Below the pieces are notes generated by a model. That model ran no database searches, was not told the origin of the DNA, and saw only the letters and a program-made list of their open reading frames with translations. Below are positions 19,638 through 29,687 of a stretch of DNA of 64,000 bases, in pieces. Position numbers and translations under genes: made by a program. The stretch is from Mesorhizobium sp. RMAD-H1 (GTDB lineage: Bacteria; Pseudomonadota; Alphaproteobacteria; Rhizobiales; Rhizobiaceae): the NCBI RefSeq assembly GCF_014191375.1, contig NZ_JACHWN010000002.1:186001-250000 (forward strand), in the 5' to 3' direction. Position 1 is the first letter of the stretch, and the number at the start of each line of letters is the position of its first letter.

Positions 19638-20579
19638 TCACGGGGTGGGCATGGTCGAGGCCGAAGCCTCTTGCTCCGGGCAGGCCTCGCCGCCAGCCGT
19701 CCACTCTCTTATCGTCAAGACGGCATCGGCAAAGGCATCAGGAGCTTCCCAGGGCAGATTATGCCCGCAATCGATGACGCGATGTTCGTGGCGCCCGGTA
19801 AACATCGACGCATGGCTGGCGGTGCCACCTGGCTTGAGCGGATCCCGCGCCCCGTCGAGAGTGACGGATGGCACACGGATCTTGGGCTTTCCTGCAAGGC
19901 GCGCTTCCAGTGAAGCAAGCGCCGGGTCGCCTGCCGCGGTCCCAAAATCGAAGCGATACGAGTGGATCACCACATCCACGAAATCCGGGTTGTCGAACGA
20001 AGCCGCCGTTCGCTCAAACGTGGCATCGTCGAACGCCCAACCGGGTGACCATTGCGTCCAGAGAATTCGACACAGTTCGCGACGGTGAAGGGCAAGGCAT
20101 TCGCGTCCGCGCTCGTGCTGAAAGAGATGCTGATACCAGAGCACCTGTTCCAGAGCCGGCGGGTAAGCGTGCCCGAGCCGCTCCACGTCGATGATATCGT
20201 ATCCGGCGTAGGAAACGAGACCTGTCACCCGCTCAGGCCAGAGGGCGGATGCGACACATGAGGCCAGCCCACCCCAGTCGTAGCCGGCCAAAATGGCACG
20301 GTCGATGCCCAGGCCATTGAGAAGCCCGATCAGGTCACCTCCCAACGCCGCCTGCTGTCCGCTGCGCATCGTGGCTGGCGACAGGAAACGGGTTGGTCCG
20401 AACCCGCGGAGATATGGCACGATCACCCTCGCCCCTGCCCGGGTGAGCCGAGGCACCACCTCGTCGTAGGCATGGATATCATAGGGAAAACCGTGCACCA
20501 GGACGACCGGCCACCCATCTGGCGAGCCTTCGTCCATAAACGCGATTTCCAGGACGTCGGTCTGAACGGACTTCAACAT
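19638..20579 (-). CDS. Alpha/beta hydrolase with Asp nucleophile (epoxide hydrolase-like)
   Basis: A 313-residue alpha/beta-fold enzyme. The nucleophile elbow reads AGYDWGG, giving Asp101 rather than Ser, the hallmark of soluble epoxide hydrolases and haloalkane dehalogenases. The HGFP oxyanion motif (about 29-32) favours epoxide hydrolases. The catalytic His is probably in VIDCGHNLPWE near the C-terminus. The C-terminal tail after TIREW is low in complexity. It lies between the Do-like protease and the terminator of the ribosomal cluster, with no functional partner nearby. The substrate is unknown. Confidence 0.8.
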   Translation of the reverse strand: MLKSVQTDVLEIAFMDEGSPDGWPVVLVHGFPYDIHAYDEVVPRLTRAGARVIVPYLRGFGPTRFLSPATMRSGQQAALGGDLIGLLNGLGIDRAILAGYDWGGLASCVASALWPERVTGLVSYAGYDIIDVERLGHAYPPALEQVLWYQHLFQHERGRECLALHRRELCRILWTQWSPGWAFDDATFERTAASFDNPDFVDVVIHSYRFDFGTAAGDPALASLEARLAGKPKIRVPSVTLDGARDPLKPGGTASHASMFTGRHEHRVIDCGHNLPWEAPDAFADAVLTIREWTAGGEACPEQEASASTMPTP

Positions 20580-20811
20580 CGCACTCCCTCACCGAATGCG
20601 GCAGCCGTGGAGCTTCACACTGTCCTGCCGCGCCATCGACGCAAAGCTCGGCGCTGTCACGGGAGCGTCTCCGCCAGCGCTGCCTCATGCGCCCCGGACG
20701 GCGACGCTACCATGGCCGCACCGGCGGGACTAGGACAGATCATGTTTGATGGAAACGCCGGCCCCCTCTGTCCCGCCCAGCATTTCCATTTGAAAATAAA
20801 CGGGCCTAAAG

Positions 20812-20834
20812 AAAAAGGGGCCTTGCGGCCCCTT
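20812..20834 (-). terminator. Terminator of the S10-spc-alpha cluster
   Basis: The perfect stem AAGGGGCC/GGCCCCTT with a 4-base loop is followed, on the transcribed strand, by a T-rich tract. It lies 22 bases after the rplQ stop. Confidence 0.9.
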
Positions 20835-20856
20835 GTTCATCCCGAATGTGAAGCGA

Positions 20857-21285
20857 TCAGGCCGCTTCAGCCGTTGCGGCCTCTTCGGCCTCGGTGCGGG
20901 CGCGGTCCTTGGCGCCCTTGGCATCGACATCACGCTCCACGAATTCGACAACCGCCAGCGGCGCGTTGTCGCCGGCACGGAAGCCGGCCTTCATGATGCG
21001 GAGGTAGCCGCCATTGCGCTGGGCGTAGCGGGTTGCCAGCGTATCGAACAGCTTGGCGACCAGCTTCGCGTCGCGAACAGCCGAAATGGCCTGGCGGCGG
21101 GCGTGCAGATCGCCGCGCTTGCCAAGCGTGACAAGCTTTTCGACGATGGGGCGAATTTCCTTGGCCTTGGGCAGCGTCGTCACGATCTGCTCATGCTCGA
21201 TCAGCGATGCGGCCATATTGGCAAACATCGCCTTGCGGTGGCTGGCAGTCCGGTTCAGCTTGCGGCCTGATTTACCGTGGCGCAT
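20857..21285 (-). CDS. rplQ: 50S ribosomal protein L17
   Basis: A 142-residue protein of the large subunit near the exit tunnel. It starts [24 protein letters not shown], the family signature. Its C-terminal tail is Ala/Glu-rich ([13 protein letters not shown]), an extension typical of alphaproteobacteria. It is the last gene of the alpha operon, 46 bases after rpoA. Confidence 0.98.
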   Translation of the reverse strand: MRHGKSGRKLNRTASHRKAMFANMAASLIEHEQIVTTLPKAKEIRPIVEKLVTLGKRGDLHARRQAISAVRDAKLVAKLFDTLATRYAQRNGGYLRIMKAGFRAGDNAPLAVVEFVERDVDAKGAKDRARTEAEEAATAEAA

Positions 21286-21331
21286 GAGCCTTCTCCTTCA
21301 ATCTTTCTTGTCCGGCGTCTTGCCGGTATTC

Positions 21332-22345
21332 TCAGTACTGATCTTCGTAACGCTTGGCGAGATCTTCGATGTTTTCCGGCGGCCAGGACGGGATCTCCAT
21401 GCCAAGATGGAGGCCCATGGATGCCAGAACTTCCTTGATCTCGTTGAGCGACTTGCGGCCGAAATTCGGGGTCCGCAGCATCTCGGCTTCCGTCTTCTGG
21501 ATCAGGTCGCCGATATAGACGATGTTGTCGTTCTTCAGGCAGTTGGCCGAACGCACCGAAAGCTCCAGCTCGTCCACCTTCTTCAGGAGTGCCGGGTTGA
21601 AGGCGAGTTCCGCCACCTGCTCCTGCGGCGCTTCCTTCTGCGGCTCCTCGAAATTGACGAAGATCGAAAGCTGGTCCTGCAGGATACGCGCAGCATAAGC
21701 CACCGCATCCTCGCCGGTAATCGAACCGTCCGTCTCGATGTTCAGCGTCAGCTTGTCATAGTCGAGCACCTGGCCCTCGCGGGTGTTCTCGACCTTGTAG
21801 GACACCTTGCGGACCGGCGAATAGAGGCTGTCGACCGGGATCAGCCCGATCGGCGCGTCTTCGGCGCGGTTGCGCTCGGCCGGCACATAGCCCTTGCCGG
21901 TGTTGACGGTGAACTCCATGCGGATCTCCGCGCCCTCGTCGAGGGTGCAGATCACATGGTCCGGATTGAGGATCTCGACATCGCCGACCGTCTGGATATC
22001 GCCGGCCGTCACCACGCCCGGGCCTTCCTTGCGGACGACCATGCGCTTGGGACCATCGCCTTCCATCTTGATGGCGATTTCCTTGATGTTGAGCACGATA
22101 TCCGTCACGTCCTCGCGCACGCCGGCGATCGAGGAGAATTCATGCAGGACGCCGTCGATCTGCACCGCGGTCACCGCGGCGCCGCGCAGCGACGAAAGCA
22201 GCACGCGGCGCAGCGCATTGCCGAGCGTCAGGCCATAGCCGCGCTCGAGCGGCTCGGCAATGACGGTCGCCTTGTTCTTCGAGCCGGAGGTCTGGAACTC
22301 GACCTTGTTCGGCTTGATCAGTTCCTGCCAGTTTTTCTGGATCAT
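21332..22345 (-). CDS. rpoA: RNA polymerase alpha subunit
   Basis: 337 residues forming the N-terminal dimerisation domain (through about 230) and the C-terminal domain that binds UP elements and activators, with the [11 protein letters not shown] and [16 protein letters not shown] segments. The ATG at 22345 ([17 protein letters not shown]) has an AAGGAAA site and is preferred over an upstream frame extension of 12 residues without homology. Between rpsK and rplQ. Confidence 0.98.
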   Translation of the reverse strand: MIQKNWQELIKPNKVEFQTSGSKNKATVIAEPLERGYGLTLGNALRRVLLSSLRGAAVTAVQIDGVLHEFSSIAGVREDVTDIVLNIKEIAIKMEGDGPKRMVVRKEGPGVVTAGDIQTVGDVEILNPDHVICTLDEGAEIRMEFTVNTGKGYVPAERNRAEDAPIGLIPVDSLYSPVRKVSYKVENTREGQVLDYDKLTLNIETDGSITGEDAVAYAARILQDQLSIFVNFEEPQKEAPQEQVAELAFNPALLKKVDELELSVRSANCLKNDNIVYIGDLIQKTEAEMLRTPNFGRKSLNEIKEVLASMGLHLGMEIPSWPPENIEDLAKRYEDQY

Positions 22346-22410
22346 TTGCTTTTCCTTGTCCTTGCCTTCACCACCATCCAATCGTGGCGACAGAGCGTGG
22401 AACCGCAGAG

Positions 22411-22426
22411 GAGCCCCGAGGGGCTC
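22411..22426. promoter_or_regulatory. Palindrome in rpsK-rpoA spacer
   Basis: Perfect hairpin GAGCCCC-GA-GGGGCTC in the 101-base spacer. There is no T run, so a role in RNA processing or stability is more likely than termination. Confidence 0.5.
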
Positions 22427-22446
22427 ATACGGTTAAAGATCGCAGG

Positions 22447-22836
22447 TTAGACGCGGCGCTTCTTGCGCGGGCGGCAACCATTGTGCGGGATCGGCGTCAC
22501 GTCACGGATCGAGGTGATCATGAAGCCGGCCGCCTGCAGCGCGCGAAGCGCGGACTCACGGCCGGAACCCGGACCGCAAACCTCGACCTCAAGCGAACGC
22601 ATGCCATGCTCCTGCGCCTTCTTGGCGCAGTCTTCGGCGGCCATCTGGGCCGCGAACGGGGTCGACTTGCGCGAACCCTTGAACCCCTGAGCACCGGCGG
22701 ACGACCAGGCAATCGCATTGCCCTGCGCGTCGGTGATGGTGATCATCGTGTTGTTGAACGTCGAATTAACATGGGCAACGCCCGATGAAATATTCTTGCG
22801 CTCGCGACGGCGAACGCGCGTGGCTTCCTTGGCCAT
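22447..22836 (-). CDS. rpsK: 30S ribosomal protein S11
   Basis: 129-residue platform protein of the small subunit, identified by ASFNNT-like [15 protein letters not shown] and the C-terminal [13 protein letters not shown] tail. The ATG at 22836 ([16 protein letters not shown]) is chosen over an in-frame upstream start. The rpsM gene lies 147 bases before it, unusually far for this pair, because of a repeat-filled spacer. Confidence 0.98.
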   Translation of the reverse strand: MAKEATRVRRRERKNISSGVAHVNSTFNNTMITITDAQGNAIAWSSAGAQGFKGSRKSTPFAAQMAAEDCAKKAQEHGMRSLEVEVCGPGSGRESALRALQAAGFMITSIRDVTPIPHNGCRPRKKRRV

Positions 22837-22899
22837 GGTAGTCCTTCCAGTTGATCTCAACGCCGCCGTAACGCCAGCGGCTACACCGGAGGGAATAGC

Positions 22900-22979
22900 G
22901 AGTAGTGAGATAGTGAGATAGTGAATAGAGGATTTCCACCCCTACTCACTATCTCACTACTCACTATCTCACTACTCTC
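22900..22979. repeat. Tandem and inverted short repeats in rpsM-rpsK spacer
   Basis: The left part repeats AGTGAGAT units (22900-22930) and the right part repeats their reverse complement, ATCTCACT (22942-22979). The arms can form an 18-base-pair or longer stem around a CCACCCC-type loop. It is transcribed within the ribosomal operon. Confidence 0.75.
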
Positions 22980-22983
22980 TCAA

Positions 22984-23352
22984 TTACTTCTTCTTCCCGG
23001 CGATCGCCTTGGCCGGGCCCTTGCGGGTGCGCGCATTGGTATGCGTGCGCTGGCCGCGGACCGGGAGAGAGCGGCGATGACGCAGGCCGCGGTAGCAGCC
23101 GAGGTCCATCAGACGCTTGATGTTCATCGAAACTTCGCGACGAAGATCACCCTCGACCTGATAGTCGCGGTCAATGGTTTCACGGATCTGAAGCACTTCA
23201 GCATCCGTCAGCTGATTGACACGACGATCCGCAGGAATGCCGACCTTGTCGACGATTTCCTGGGCAAACTTCTGTCCGATCCCGTGAATGTACTGAAGCG
23301 CAATGATGACGCGCTTGTTCGTCGGGATGTTGACGCCAGCAATACGAGCCAC
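22984..23352 (-). CDS. rpsM: 30S ribosomal protein S13
   Basis: 122-residue head protein of the small subunit contacting the P-site tRNA and L5. It starts [15 protein letters not shown] and carries [13 protein letters not shown] near the end. Upstream, adk ends 201 bases away; no rpmJ (L36) gene lies between secY and rpsM, unlike the enterobacterial cluster. Confidence 0.98.
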   Translation of the reverse strand: MARIAGVNIPTNKRVIIALQYIHGIGQKFAQEIVDKVGIPADRRVNQLTDAEVLQIRETIDRDYQVEGDLRREVSMNIKRLMDLGCYRGLRHRRSLPVRGQRTHTNARTRKGPAKAIAGKKK

Positions 23353-23381
23353 GCCTATTCTCCTTAATGTTGCCGCTGTCC

Positions 23382-23411
23382 TGTCCGGACGCCTATACCA
23401 TCAACCGGACA
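23382..23411. promoter_or_regulatory. Hairpin in adk-rpsM spacer
   Basis: Arms TGTCCGG and CCGGACA, 7 base pairs, with a 16-base loop. It lies 29 bases before rpsM in its leader. Weak evidence of function. Confidence 0.35.
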
Positions 23412-23553
23412 ACACAAAAATGCCCGGTATCGGCTCTTGTCGTTTCGCCGGCACCGACCATTCAAAACTAAACGAATTGGTGCTGTCTTTGGCGGAATCG
23501 CCGGGAAAAGTCAACTCCCCGGGCGTTTCTTTTTGAATACCGTCCCGATCACC

Positions 23554-24138
23554 TCAGGCCGGTATCAATATTCTTTCTATCTCGGCGGTCACGGTATCGA
23601 CATCGGCCATGCCGTTGACCACCCTCAACTCCCCGGTGCCGGCATAATATTCCGACAACGGCGCCGTTTTCTCGCGATATTCCACCAGACGCTTGCGGAA
23701 AGCCTCCGGATTGTCGTCGGAGCGTACCTGCCCACCCGCAGCGGTGGTTTCGGCAACCCGGCTCTCCATGCGCCGCACCAGGGCCGCTTCGTCCACCTTG
23801 AGCTCGATCACCGCATCGAGGCGGAGACCCTTGTCCTTCAGCATCTGCCCCAGGGCCTTGGCCTGGGGAACCGTGCGGGGATAGCCGTCGAGAATGAAAC
23901 CTCTTGCGCAGTCCGGCGCATCGATCCTGTCCGAGACGATCTGGTTGACGATATCGTCCGAAACCAGCTGTCCGGCGTCCATCACAGCCTTGGCGCGCTT
24001 TCCGACCTCGGTCGCCTGAGCGACGGCGGCGCGAAGCATGTCGCCGGTGGAAAGCTGCGGGATGCCGTGCTTCTCAGCCAGAAGCTTGGCCTGCGTCCCC
24101 TTCCCCGCTCCCGGAGGTCCAAGAAGTATCAGTCTCAT
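23554..24138 (-). CDS. adk: Adenylate kinase
   Basis: 194-residue nucleotide kinase converting AMP and ATP to two ADP. The P-loop is [10 protein letters not shown] at 7-16 and the AMP-site [10 protein letters not shown] is present. The short LID ([17 protein letters not shown]), without the zinc-binding cysteines of long bacterial forms, marks the short-type enzyme common in alphaproteobacteria. Its ATG overlaps the secY stop by 4 bases (ATGA), so the two are translationally coupled. Confidence 0.97.
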   Translation of the reverse strand: MRLILLGPPGAGKGTQAKLLAEKHGIPQLSTGDMLRAAVAQATEVGKRAKAVMDAGQLVSDDIVNQIVSDRIDAPDCARGFILDGYPRTVPQAKALGQMLKDKGLRLDAVIELKVDEAALVRRMESRVAETTAAGGQVRSDDNPEAFRKRLVEYREKTAPLSEYYAGTGELRVVNGMADVDTVTAEIERILIPA

Positions 24139-25475
24139 TTGCTGCGCTTTCCTCCCCGAAGCTTCGATTTCTTGATGAGCCCCTCATACTGATGAGCGAT
24201 CAGATGTCCCTGTATCTGCGCGACCGTATCAAGCGTCACGCTGACGACGATGAGCAGCGAGGTGCCACCGAGATAGAAGGGAACGCCCGTTGCAGAAATC
24301 AGAAACTCGGGCAGAAGGCAGACCAGCACGATATAGATCGCGCCAACGACCGTGATACGCGTCAGCACGTAATCGATATATTCCGCAGTCCTTTCGCCGG
24401 GGCGAATGCCCGGGATGAAGCCCGAATGCTTCTTGAGCTGATCGGCCGTGTCCTTCGGATTGAACACGATCGCGGTATAGAAGAAGCAGAAGAAAGCCAT
24501 CAGCCCGGCATAGAGCAGCATGTAGATCGGCTGCCCATGGCCGAGAGCGGCAAGAATGGCTGTCGCCCAGCCTGGCAGGTCCTGCGTGTTGGCAAAGCCC
24601 GCTGCCGTCGCCGGCAGAAGCAGCAGCGACGAGGCGAAGATCGGCGGAATGACGCCGGCCGTATTCAGCTTCAGCGGCAGATGCGAGGTATCGCCCTGGA
24701 ACATGCGATTGCCCACCTGGCGCTTCGGATACTGGATCAGCAGCCTGCGCTGGGCGCGCTCGACGAACACGATGATGGCAATGAGCGCGACGGCCAGAAT
24801 GATGATGCCGAGGATCAACCCGGTGGAAAGCGCGCCGGTGCGGCCCAGCTCCAGCGTGCCGGAAATGGCATGCGGCAGGTTGGCGACGATACCGGAGAAG
24901 ATGATCAGCGAAATGCCGTTGCCGATGCCGCGTGCGGTGATCTGCTCACCCAGCCACATCAGGAACATCGTCCCGCCGACAAGGGTGATGACCGAAGAAA
25001 CACGGAAGAACAGGCCCGGATCCATGACGATGCCATTGCCGGATTCGAGTCCGACCGCGATAGCGTAGGCCTGCACCGTCGCCAGCAGCACCGTTCCGTA
25101 GCGCGTATACTGGTTGATGACCTTGCGGCCCTGCTCGCCTTCCTTCTTCAGCTGCTCGAGCGAAGGCACGACCGAAGTCATCAGCTGCACGATGATCGAG
25201 GCCGAGATATAGGGCATGATGCCGAGCGCGAAGATGGCCATGCGGCCGACCGCGCCACCGGCGAACATGTTGAAAAGACCGAGGACGCCCTGGCTGTGCT
25301 GCTGGAAGGCCTGGGCCAGCGCATCGGGATTGATTCCGGGAAGCGGGATATAGGTACCGAACCGGTAGACGAGCAGCGCACCCAGGGTGAACCAGATCCG
25401 CCTTTTCAGCTCTTCAGCTTTTGAAAAAGCCGAGAAGTTTAGATTGGATGCAAGCTGTTCTGCAGCCGATGCCAT
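24135..25475 (-). CDS. secY: Preprotein translocase subunit SecY
   Basis: 446-residue pore-forming subunit of the Sec translocon, with ten predicted membrane helices. The N-terminal [19 protein letters not shown] and the GNRMFQG segment of the cytosolic loops fit. It starts at the ATG at 25475 ([27 protein letters not shown] has a standard cytosolic lead); a longer in-frame extension overlaps the hairpin spacer. It is separated from rplO by an unusual 274-base gap. Confidence 0.97.
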   Translation of the reverse strand: MASAAEQLASNLNFSAFSKAEELKRRIWFTLGALLVYRFGTYIPLPGINPDALAQAFQQHSQGVLGLFNMFAGGAVGRMAIFALGIMPYISASIIVQLMTSVVPSLEQLKKEGEQGRKVINQYTRYGTVLLATVQAYAIAVGLESGNGIVMDPGLFFRVSSVITLVGGTMFLMWLGEQITARGIGNGISLIIFSGIVANLPHAISGTLELGRTGALSTGLILGIIILAVALIAIIVFVERAQRRLLIQYPKRQVGNRMFQGDTSHLPLKLNTAGVIPPIFASSLLLLPATAAGFANTQDLPGWATAILAALGHGQPIYMLLYAGLMAFFCFFYTAIVFNPKDTADQLKKHSGFIPGIRPGERTAEYIDYVLTRITVVGAIYIVLVCLLPEFLISATGVPFYLGGTSLLIVVSVTLDTVAQIQGHLIAHQYEGLIKKSKLRGGKRSK

Positions 25476-25559
25476 GGAAAATCTCCGGTCTGTCCCCCGC
25501 CAATCGATGGCGGTCCTTCCCCAGATATGCGCAAAGGCATAAAGGTACAAGCGCGGCTA

Positions 25560-25630
25560 ATGGTCCCGTTCCGACATTTGCCTCCTGCTGCCGCATATGG
25601 CCAGGCAAACATCGGAATGAAAGGGACCAT
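25560..25630. promoter_or_regulatory. Large imperfect hairpin in rplO-secY spacer
   Basis: The arms start ATGGTCCC at 25560 and end GGGACCAT at 25630. Inside, TTCCGA pairs with TCGGAA and TTTGCC with GGCAAA, giving an interrupted stem. The spacer has no open frame of known type. It could be a small inserted element or a regulatory leader for secY. Confidence 0.5.
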
Positions 25631-25749
25631 CAACAACTTCGTGCATCTAGCGGAGCTTTCGAATTCGATCTCGATCGGATTCGTGCGGCTGACGGTTTCA
25701 AACGTCAAATTCGCTCCGCCAGAGGCTGCCGCTGTCAGCTTTACGCTTA

Positions 25750-26226
25750 TTACTCGGCAGCGGCTGCCGCTTCCGGCAGTTTCACCGAGCCGCCGGCTTT
25801 CTCGACCTTCTCGATCGCAGCCTTCGACGCACCCGCCACTTCGAAAGTCACCTTCGCGGTGATCTCGCCATCGGCAAGCAGGCGAACGCCGTCCTTGGGG
25901 CGGCGGATGACGCCGGCGGCCTTGAGGGCCTCGGCGGTGACAGCCTGCTTGGCATCGAGCTTGCCGGCATCGATGGCCTGCTGGACCCGGCCAAGCGACA
26001 CGATGTTGAAGCTCTTGGCAAAGATATTGGTAAAGCCGCGCTTCGGCAAGCGGCGGTAGATCGGCATCTGGCCGCCTTCGAAGCCGTTGATCGAGACGCC
26101 CGAACGGGACTTCTGGCCCTTCACGCCACGTCCGGCGGTCTTGCCCGAGCCGGAACCGATACCGCGGCCGACGCGCTTGCGAGCCTTGGCAGCGCCAGGC
26201 TTCTCACGCAGATCGTTGAGTTTCAT
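25750..26226 (-). CDS. rplO: 50S ribosomal protein L15
   Basis: 158-residue large-subunit assembly protein. The N-terminus [12 protein letters not shown] and the Gly-rich [16 protein letters not shown] tract are diagnostic. The C-terminal tail is Ala-rich (LPEAAAAAE). rpmD precedes it by 20 bases. Confidence 0.98.
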   Translation of the reverse strand: MKLNDLREKPGAAKARKRVGRGIGSGSGKTAGRGVKGQKSRSGVSINGFEGGQMPIYRRLPKRGFTNIFAKSFNIVSLGRVQQAIDAGKLDAKQAVTAEALKAAGVIRRPKDGVRLLADGEITAKVTFEVAGASKAAIEKVEKAGGSVKLPEAAAAAE

Positions 26227-26246
26227 CTTTTCAATCTCCCGCGTTA

Positions 26247-26447
26247 TCAGGCCTCGTCCACGATGCGGACGAGATGCTGAACCTTGGCGATCATGCCGCG
26301 AACAGCCGGGCTATCTTCCAGCGTCGAGCGGCGATGCATTTTGTTAAGACCCAGACCGACCAGCGTTGCACGCTGCTCGGCCGGACGACGGATCGGGCTG
26401 CCGGTCTGTTCGACCGTGACCGTCTTGCCCTTCTTCTTCTCAGCCAT
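26247..26447 (-). CDS. rpmD: 50S ribosomal protein L30
   Basis: 66-residue protein of the large subunit with the core [32 protein letters not shown] codon just before the ATG at 26447 could also start it, with an AGGA site 6 bases before the GTG and 9 before the ATG; the ATG is chosen because [10 protein letters not shown] matches relatives. L30 is present in this lineage but absent in some bacteria. Confidence 0.95.
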   Translation of the reverse strand: MAEKKKGKTVTVEQTGSPIRRPAEQRATLVGLGLNKMHRRSTLEDSPAVRGMIAKVQHLVRIVDEA

Positions 26448-26479
26448 CACTTATATTCCTTGTCTTCGGGCAACGTCGA

Positions 26480-27040
26480 CTATTCTTCGGCGCCAACCAC
26501 ATGGCTACGGCGAGCCTGAAGGGTCGAATACTTGATGCCACGCTGTGCGGCGATATCCTTCGGGTGCATCTGGTGCTTCAGCGCATCGAACGTCGCCCGG
26601 ACCATGTTGTACGGGTTGGACGAACCGAGCGACTTGGCAACCACGTCCTGCATGCCGAGCGTCTCGAAGACGGCGCGCATCGGACCGCCGGCGATGATAC
26701 CGGTACCGGGCGCGGCGGCGCGCAAGAGAACCTTGCCAGCGCCATGACGGCCTTCGACGTCATGATGAAGCGTGCGGCCCGAACGCAGCGGCACGAAGAT
26801 GAGGTCGCGCTTGGCAGCCTCGGTCGCCTTGCGGATCGCCTCCGGCACTTCGCGTGCCTTGCCGTGACCGAAGCCTACGCGGCCCTTCTGGTCGCCGACC
26901 ACGACGAGCGCGGCGAAACCGAAACGCCGGCCGCCCTTGACGACCTTGGCGACACGGTTGATGTGGACGAGCTTGTCGACGAATTCGCCATCACGCTCGT
27001 CGCGACCGCGATCTTCGCGGCTACGTTCTCTCTGTGCCAT
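26480..27040 (-). CDS. rpsE: 30S ribosomal protein S5
   Basis: 186-residue protein contributing to decoding accuracy, with the double-stranded-RNA-binding [20 protein letters not shown] and the [11 protein letters not shown] segments. The charged extension at the start ([15 protein letters not shown]) is typical of alphaproteobacteria. It lies 80 bases from rplR, with a hairpin between. Confidence 0.98.
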   Translation of the reverse strand: MAQRERSREDRGRDERDGEFVDKLVHINRVAKVVKGGRRFGFAALVVVGDQKGRVGFGHGKAREVPEAIRKATEAAKRDLIFVPLRSGRTLHHDVEGRHGAGKVLLRAAAPGTGIIAGGPMRAVFETLGMQDVVAKSLGSSNPYNMVRATFDALKHQMHPKDIAAQRGIKYSTLQARRSHVVGAEE

Positions 27041-27082
27041 ATCCTAGTTCCTTTTTCTTTTCCGGAAGCACAAGTTAAAGTT

Positions 27083-27109
27083 AGAAAGTCACCTTAAAAG
27101 TGACTTTCT
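27083..27109. promoter_or_regulatory. Hairpin in rplR-rpsE spacer
   Basis: Perfect 10-base-pair stem AGAAAGTCAC/GTGACTTTCT with a 7-base loop in an 80-base spacer. It is transcribed in the middle of the spc operon, and no T run of terminator type follows. Confidence 0.6.
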
Positions 27110-27120
27110 GGCTAAATTTC

Positions 27121-27483
27121 TTAGAAGCTCAGACCCGCTTCACGGGCAGCTTCGGCCAAAGCCTTGACACGGCCGTGGAAAATGAACGGGCCACGGTCGA
27201 ACACGACTTCCTTCACGCCGGCCTTGACGGCACGTTCCGCGACAAGCTTGCCGACGGCGGCAGCGGCACCCTGGTCCGCACCGGTCTTGAGCTTGCCCTT
27301 CAGCTCGCCATCGAGCGACGAGGCGGCCACAATGGTAACACCACGCACATCGTCGATGATCTGTGCGTAGATATTCTTCGAAGAGCGATGCACGCTAAGC
27401 CGCGGACGGCCATTGGCGACCGCCTTGATCTGACGGCGAACGCGTGATGCGCGACGCTGAATGGTTTCTTTCGGCGATGCCAT
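27121..27483 (-). CDS. rplR: 50S ribosomal protein L18
   Basis: 120-residue 5S rRNA-binding protein; the family motifs [18 protein letters not shown] and [25 protein letters not shown] are present. It is 12 bases after rplF. Confidence 0.98.
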   Translation of the reverse strand: MASPKETIQRRASRVRRQIKAVANGRPRLSVHRSSKNIYAQIIDDVRGVTIVAASSLDGELKGKLKTGADQGAAAAVGKLVAERAVKAGVKEVVFDRGPFIFHGRVKALAEAAREAGLSF

Positions 27484-27495
27484 GACGCGGGTTCC

Positions 27496-28029
27496 TTACT
27501 TCTTCTTGCCTTCTTTGCGGACGATCTTCTCGTCGGCATATTTCACGCCCTTGCCCTTGTAGGGCTCGGGTCCGCGATATTCGCGGATCTCAGCCGCGAC
27601 CTGGCCGACCTGCTGCTTGTCGATACCGCTGACAAGGATTTCGGTCGGCTTCGGCACGGAGACGGTGATTCCAGCAGGAACCTCATAGATCACTTCATGG
27701 CTGAAGCCCAGCGAAAGCTGCAGGTTCTTGCCCTGCATCGCTGCGCGATAGCCGACGCCGTTGATCTCGAGCTTCTTCTCGAAGCCATCCTTCACGCCGT
27801 TGAAGATGTTGGCGATCATCGTGCGGGACATGCCCCACTTCGAACGCGCATCCTTCGACTGGTCGCGCGGATCGACATGGACTGCATTGTCTTCCAGCTT
27901 CACCAGCACTTCATCATTGACGACGAACGAAAGCTCGCCCTTCGCGCCCTTGGCCTTGACGGTCTGACCTTCAACGGTGGCAGTCACACCTGCCGGGACC
28001 GGCACGGGTTTTTTACCGATACGAGACAT
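27496..28029 (-). CDS. rplF: 50S ribosomal protein L6
   Basis: 177-residue two-domain protein near the sarcin-ricin loop. N-terminus [15 protein letters not shown] and C-terminal signature [15 protein letters not shown]. The ATG at 28029 is used; an earlier in-frame codon overlaps the rpsH-rplF spacer. Confidence 0.98.
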   Translation of the reverse strand: MSRIGKKPVPVPAGVTATVEGQTVKAKGAKGELSFVVNDEVLVKLEDNAVHVDPRDQSKDARSKWGMSRTMIANIFNGVKDGFEKKLEINGVGYRAAMQGKNLQLSLGFSHEVIYEVPAGITVSVPKPTEILVSGIDKQQVGQVAAEIREYRGPEPYKGKGVKYADEKIVRKEGKKK

Positions 28030-28068
28030 TTTTATACCTGTCCGTTTATCTGTTCGCTGCAAGCCGCA

Positions 28069-28467
28069 TCAGAAGATGCGGCAGAGCAGCTCACCACCAA
28101 CGTTCTGTTCGCGGGCCTCGTGATCCGCCATCACGCCCTTCGGCGTTGACAGGATCGAGATACCAAGACCGTTTGCGACCTGCGGAATAGACTTGACCGA
28201 CACATAGACGCGGCGGCCAGGCTTCGAAACGCGGGTGATCTCGCGGATCACCGGAGCGCCTTCGTAGTACTTCAGCTCGATTTCGATCTCGGACTTGCCG
28301 TTCTCGAACTCGGTCTGGCTGTAGCCGCGGATATAACCTTCAGCCTGGAGCACATCTAGAACGCGGGCGCGAAGCTTCGAAGCAGGCGTGGAGACCTTGC
28401 TCTTCTTGCGGCCGATCGCGTTGCGGATGCGGGTCAGCATATCGCCGAGAGGATCTGACATAGACAT
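28069..28467 (-). CDS. rpsH: 30S ribosomal protein S8
   Basis: 132-residue primary 16S rRNA-binding protein. The C-terminal [19 protein letters not shown] is diagnostic. In E. coli S8 represses its own operon by binding the rplE leader. Two ATG codons, at 28467 and 28461, are possible starts; the first is used because related proteins begin MSMSDPLG. Confidence 0.98.
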   Translation of the reverse strand: MSMSDPLGDMLTRIRNAIGRKKSKVSTPASKLRARVLDVLQAEGYIRGYSQTEFENGKSEIEIELKYYEGAPVIREITRVSKPGRRVYVSVKSIPQVANGLGISILSTPKGVMADHEAREQNVGGELLCRIF

Positions 28468-28479
28468 GGGGCTTCTCCC

Positions 28480-28785
28480 TTACCAGCTCGACTTGACCAC
28501 GCCCGGCACCTGGCCGAGCGAACCCAGCTGGCGCAGCGCGATACGCGACATTTTGAGCTTGCGGTAGAAACCGCGCGGACGACCCGAAACCTCGCAACGA
28601 TTGCGGATACGGACCTTTGCAGAATTGCGCGGCAGTTCAGCAAGCTGGATGGTCGCGCGGAAACGCTCGTCCAACGGAAGGCTCTGGTCCATCACGACCG
28701 CCTTCAACCGTGCACGCTTCGCAGCGTACCGCTTCACCAACTGCACGCGGCGCTTGTTCTTTTCGACTGCGCTAGTCTTGGCCAT
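28480..28785 (-). CDS. rpsN: 30S ribosomal protein S14
   Basis: 101-residue long-form S14 lacking the zinc-ribbon cysteine pairs of the short type. It shows [21 protein letters not shown] and the C-terminal [14 protein letters not shown]. The start at 28785 gives the normal length; the frame extends further upstream without homology, overlapping rplE. Confidence 0.97.
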   Translation of the reverse strand: MAKTSAVEKNKRRVQLVKRYAAKRARLKAVVMDQSLPLDERFRATIQLAELPRNSAKVRIRNRCEVSGRPRGFYRKLKMSRIALRQLGSLGQVPGVVKSSW

Positions 28786-28810
28786 TTCAATTACCTCGCT
28801 ACGCTTGCCG

Positions 28811-29368
28811 TTACTGCCGGAACGGGAAGTTGAAAGCACGCAGCAGAGCGCGCGCCTCATCATCCGTCTTGGCGGTCGTGCAAACGATGATATCCATGCC
28901 CCAGATCTGATCGACCTTGTCGTAGTTGATCTCCGGGAACACGATGTGCTCTTTGATACCCATGGCGAAATTGCCACGGCCGTCAAAGCTCTTCGGGTTC
29001 AGGCCGCGGAAGTCACGTACGCGCGGCAGCGCGATGGTGATCAGCCGGTCCAGGAACTCGTACATACGATCCTTGCGGAGCGTAACCTTGGCGCCGATCG
29101 GCATATTCTCACGGACCTTGAAGGTCGCGATCGAATTGCGGGCGCGCGTGATCACCGGCTTCTGGCCGGCGATGAGCGCAAGATCCTCGGCCGCAACCGT
29201 CGGCTTCTTGGAGTCGCCGGTCGCCTCGCCGACGCCCATGTTGAGCACGACCTTTTCGACACGCGGGATCTGCATCTCGTTTTCATATTTGAACTGCTCG
29301 AGAAGCGCCTTGCGGACAACGTCCTGGTAATGCTTCTTCAAGCGCGGTTCGATCTTTGCCTCAGCCAT
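28811..29368 (-). CDS. rplE: 50S ribosomal protein L5
   Basis: 185-residue 5S rRNA-binding protein at the central protuberance. [18 protein letters not shown] and [18 protein letters not shown] are recognisable. Its start overlaps the end of rplX by 8 bases, so the pair is coupled. Confidence 0.98.
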   Translation of the reverse strand: MAEAKIEPRLKKHYQDVVRKALLEQFKYENEMQIPRVEKVVLNMGVGEATGDSKKPTVAAEDLALIAGQKPVITRARNSIATFKVRENMPIGAKVTLRKDRMYEFLDRLITIALPRVRDFRGLNPKSFDGRGNFAMGIKEHIVFPEINYDKVDQIWGMDIIVCTTAKTDDEARALLRAFNFPFRQ

Positions 29369-29675
29369 CGATCAGCTCTCCAGAACGTTTTGCCACACGC
29401 ACCTTCTTGCCGTCCTTCTCGACGCGGAAGCCGACACGGGTCGGCTTGCCGTCCTTGGGATCGGCGATGGCCAGATTGGACAGATGGATCGGGGCTTCCT
29501 TGGAAATGATGCCCGCTTCCTGCGTCTGGGTCTGGCGCTGGTGGCGCTTCACTACATTGATGCCGCGCACGACGGCCTTGTCTTCCTTGGGCGCGACGCT
29601 GAGCACTTCGCCCATGCGCCCCTTGTCCTTACCGGCCAAAACGACGACCTTGTCGCCCTTGCGTATCTTCTGCAT
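29361..29675 (-). CDS. rplX: 50S ribosomal protein L24
   Basis: 104-residue assembly-initiating protein with an N-terminal KOW motif ([19 protein letters not shown]). It overlaps rplE by 8 bases. Confidence 0.98.
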   Translation of the reverse strand: MQKIRKGDKVVVLAGKDKGRMGEVLSVAPKEDKAVVRGINVVKRHQRQTQTQEAGIISKEAPIHLSNLAIADPKDGKPTRVGFRVEKDGKKVRVAKRSGELIDG

Positions 29676-29687
29676 CGTCTTGCTCCC

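Noticed and set aside
20580-20811. Possible small gene between the hydrolase start and the rplQ terminator
   Set aside because: Only short frames with no ribosome-binding site or recognisable motif.
23353-23553. rpmJ (L36) gene between secY/adk and rpsM
   Set aside because: Searched by eye for the short Cys-rich L36 pattern and not found. In this lineage it is usually elsewhere in the genome.
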